Assembly: GCA_050181465.1 (NCBI GenBank) | Contig: JBFXDD010000036.1 | Span: forward strand, 1 to 42,337 | Direction of reading: 5' to 3' | Length of the DNA stretch: 42,337 bases | Source of the DNA: JACRLW01 sp050181465 | GTDB taxonomy: Bacteria > Planctomycetota > UBA1135 > UBA2386 | Part shown: one piece after another, positions 40,739-42,337 of the stretch | How positions within the stretch are numbered: position 1 is the first letter of the stretch | How the letters are laid out: the number at the start of each line of letters is the position of its first letter | Notes under the pieces: generated by a model | Database searches by the model: none | Told to the model about the DNA's origin: nothing | Seen by the model: the letters and a program-made list of their open reading frames with translations, nothing else | Program-made: the position numbers and the translations under genes

Positions 40739-41821
40739 TCAGAGTCCGAGTTCGATCACGAGACCGTGACCGAACACCAGACCGGCGTGGGCTACGTTCG
40801 GAGGGCCGCGATGAAAGGCGACGTCCGGTGCGGGGCCGCTCATCATCGGGCGGAATCGTCCGGCGCTCGCGTTCGACAACACCACGGGAATCGAGCCTGC
40901 GCCCGCATCGATCGCGAGCATTTGGATCTTCACGTCATAGCCGAACAATTGCGGCATGAACGGACACGCGATCACGAGTTCTGGGACATTGCCGGCCGAA
41001 TCGCTCACGCCGATCGCGAAGGAATGGAGCGGCATCACGTGCAGCTTGGTGCACAGCGATGGAATGCGCAGTCCGACATCGGTGAATGCGAGATTGAGCG
41101 CGACCGGCGTGGTCGGCGGCGCATGACTCGCAGCGGCTCGCATGCGCATCGCATGATCGGGCATTCCGGTGCCGTGATTCTCGAGTGACATCTTGGCGAG
41201 AAACGGCATCGATTGGCCGCTCGCGATACAGCCATGTCCGATCGTCGTGCCGATCATGGACCAATATGGAGAATCGACCGCATCGAGTCGGATTCCATGA
41301 CTTCCGGCTGGAGTGACGACCTGCGACCAACGAACGTCGAGCGTCAGAGAGCTAAGACCGTCGAAGGTCACCGGTCGATCGAACGGTAACATCACATCGA
41401 ATGCTGCCGGAGTGCCGGCGCTCGATCGAAGGTCGGGGAGCGCGATCGTTCGCGAAGCGATCGCGAGTTGCGGACTTCGACCCAGGAGTGCATCGAAGCT
41501 GGAGGTGCAGAGTGCGAGGTCAGTGGTGCCGATCGCGACTTCGATCGTCAGGCTTCGCGCATCGGCGCCGTTGCCGCCGCCGGCCCCGTCGCGGCGCAGC
41601 GACATCGAACGCAGCACCGCCGGCGTGCCGCGGAGGGTGTCGTCGATCTGCTGGAATCGTCCCGCGGATCCAGGCTCGAACAGCGTGAGTGCGTGGTTTC
41701 CCTCGATGGAGTTCATTCCCGCGGGCGTGCACAGATGCTGAGCATGCAAGCTCGTTCGTGACACCGCCAGCGCCGCCAGGATCGCCGGAAGAACGGAATG
41801 TCGGGCGGGGAAGTGCATCAT
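40739..41821 (-). CDS. Secreted protein of unknown function
   Basis: 360 residues. The first of two adjacent ATGs (41821, 41818) overlaps the upstream stop as ATGA. A signal peptide is visible (VLPAILAALAVSRTSLHAQ). The mature protein is beta-rich, with the segment SMSLRRDGAGGGNGADARSL and, near the C-terminus, LHSFAIGVSDSAGNVPELVI and QLFGYDVKIQMLAIDAGAG, resembling the shared C-terminal module. Two cysteine pairs are likely structural. No enzymatic motif was found. It ends 16 bases from the convergent small secreted protein. Confidence 0.72.
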   Translation of the reverse strand: MMHFPARHSVLPAILAALAVSRTSLHAQHLCTPAGMNSIEGNHALTLFEPGSAGRFQQIDDTLRGTPAVLRSMSLRRDGAGGGNGADARSLTIEVAIGTTDLALCTSSFDALLGRSPQLAIASRTIALPDLRSSAGTPAAFDVMLPFDRPVTFDGLSSLTLDVRWSQVVTPAGSHGIRLDAVDSPYWSMIGTTIGHGCIASGQSMPFLAKMSLENHGTGMPDHAMRMRAAASHAPPTTPVALNLAFTDVGLRIPSLCTKLHVMPLHSFAIGVSDSAGNVPELVIACPFMPQLFGYDVKIQMLAIDAGAGSIPVVLSNASAGRFRPMMSGPAPDVAFHRGPPNVAHAGLVFGHGLVIELGL

Positions 41822-42237
41822 CGTGTGACCTCGAGATCAGCGATCGAGTTCGGGTCGTAGTCGCAGAGCAGAATCGTGCGTGGCTCCGCGCCCTCGTTGG
41901 CTGCTTCGTGGAGGCGATGGCCGTCGAAGACCAGGCACGCGCCCGGCTTCCACACGTGGATCGTCCCGTCGATTCGGATTGCGGCCCCGGCCGGAATCAC
42001 GATGCCGAGATGGCATCGCACGTGTGCCGAGTCGGCCGCCTCCGCGTGTGGATAGATGTGCGTGCCGGGATCCAATCGCGAGAATCCACCCTCGACGATG
42101 CCCGGCAGCGATCGAAGCAGCTCACTGGTGCGTGGACAACGCTCGCGATGTCGTTCGAGGTCCGCGCCGAGGTGGTCGGCCAACTCGCGGGAAACCAAAG
42201 GGAACACGAGGGTCCGACCCGGGTACATGGGTGACAC
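41818..42237 (-). CDS. Aspartyl/asparaginyl beta-hydroxylase-like protein, probably 5'-truncated by an IS
   Basis: 139 residues. The family core is intact: CPRTSELLRSLPGI, GFSRLDPGTHIYPHAE (His64), VRCHLGIVIPAGAAIRID, WKPGACLVFDGHRLHEAAN (His110) and EPRTILLCDY (Arg120), that is, two iron-binding histidines and the 2-oxoglutarate arginine. The family usually has an extra N-terminal segment before this core, which is missing. The first ~6 codons lie in the IS481-type end (the ATG is inside ACATGGGTGACACTCG read in reverse). So the true start was probably lost to the insertion, and the product may be truncated or newly started. It overlaps the next gene by ATGA. Confidence 0.75.
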   Translation of the reverse strand: MSPMYPGRTLVFPLVSRELADHLGADLERHRERCPRTSELLRSLPGIVEGGFSRLDPGTHIYPHAEAADSAHVRCHLGIVIPAGAAIRIDGTIHVWKPGACLVFDGHRLHEAANEGAEPRTILLCDYDPNSIADLEVTR

Positions 42238-42265
42238 TCGTGTCCGGGCACATGGGTAACACTCG
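42221..42265. repeat. Direct repeats at the end of an IS481-type element
   Basis: GGGTACATGGGTGACACTCG (42221-42240) and GGGCACATGGGTAACACTCG (42246-42265) match at 18 of 20 positions and are separated by TGTCC. ACATGGGTAACACT-type repeats are characteristic of the ends of IS481-family elements, where the transposase binds. The exact outer boundary of the element is not resolvable, since the other end is off the window. Confidence 0.72.
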
Positions 42266-42303
42266 AGCGTGACCGTGGGAAGCGCCGTGGGTTTCGTGTC
42301 CGG

Positions 42304-42337
42304 ATGCCATGGACCAAGACCGATCCTGTGATCGAGA
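42304..42337 (+). CDS. IS481-family transposase, first 11 codons (cut by window end)
   Basis: Only MPWTKTDPVIE is visible before the window ends. IS481 transposases characteristically begin with MPW followed by a short basic or polar stretch and a helix-turn-helix. Together with the ACATGGGT repeats 40-80 bases upstream this supports an IS481-type insertion running off the right edge. Too short for a firm family assignment on its own. Confidence 0.62.
   Translation, partial: MPWTKTDPVIE

Noticed and set aside
1..42337. tRNA, rRNA or CRISPR arrays
   Set aside because: No regularly spaced repeats with spacers and no tRNA-like cloverleaf or rRNA segments were recognised on either strand.

Overview
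This 42.3-kb, high-GC, gene-dense window most likely comes from a member of the Planctomycetota. The pointers are secreted proteins sharing a C-terminal beta-rich module that I associate with that phylum, an N-terminal domain related to the BatA family inside a MoxR/DUF58 operon, a BNR-repeat 'sortilin-like' protein, HEAT-repeat lipoproteins, and a pilin-like FTLIELL protein. No rRNA, tRNA or CRISPR array was seen. A run of 100 Ns (22476-22575) marks an assembly gap inside a gene.

Layout. 1-4225 (+): TonB energy-transduction operon (TtpC-like ExbB, ExbB, ExbD, TonB, TPR lipoprotein), cut at the left edge. 4226-6528: DUF21/CBS protein and HIT protein, flanked by two inverted copies of a ~181-bp element with terminal inverted repeats. 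6529-11773 (-): coiled-coil trypsin-like protease, HEAT-repeat/cyclophilin-like lipoprotein, BNR-repeat protein. 11834-13078 (+): ribBA, convergent with a secreted GHL10-type glycosidase-like protein whose 5' end abuts a second, unrelated TIR-bounded palindromic element (14998-15190).

15209-20152 (+) is the most coherent accessory system: a candidate operator, a persulfide-dioxygenase-like/triple-rhodanese protein, two half-size YeeE/YedE transporters, a membrane-anchored triple-rhodanese protein and an ArsR-family regulator, all overlapping or tightly spaced. It looks like a sulfide/persulfide import and detoxification operon of the BigR/Blh kind. Only two of its six rhodanese domains keep a catalytic cysteine, and the regulator has an unusual cysteine pattern. 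20196-23814 (+): PhyH dioxygenase, VIT/CCC1 metal transporter, a PPK2-like protein without catalytic motifs (split by the gap), a carboxylesterase and a small membrane protein. 23803-25452 (-): Nramp-related transporter lacking the usual metal ligands.

25580-29078: large secreted protein (-) and divergent SlyD-type FKBP plus cupin protein (+). 29101-34732 (-): pilin-like protein and a MoxR-type operon (membrane protein, MoxR ATPase, DUF58, BatA-N protein). 34815-36396 (-): hipBA toxin-antitoxin pair with a repeat-rich upstream region. 36532-40107 (-): a retropepsin-like/thioredoxin fusion and an alginate-export-type porin. 40249-41821: two secreted proteins. The right edge holds an Asp/Asn beta-hydroxylase-like gene that seems to lose its 5' end at an IS481-type insertion whose transposase begins at 42304.

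Four-base ATGA stop/start overlaps join genes at nine places, so translational coupling is probably common in this genome.
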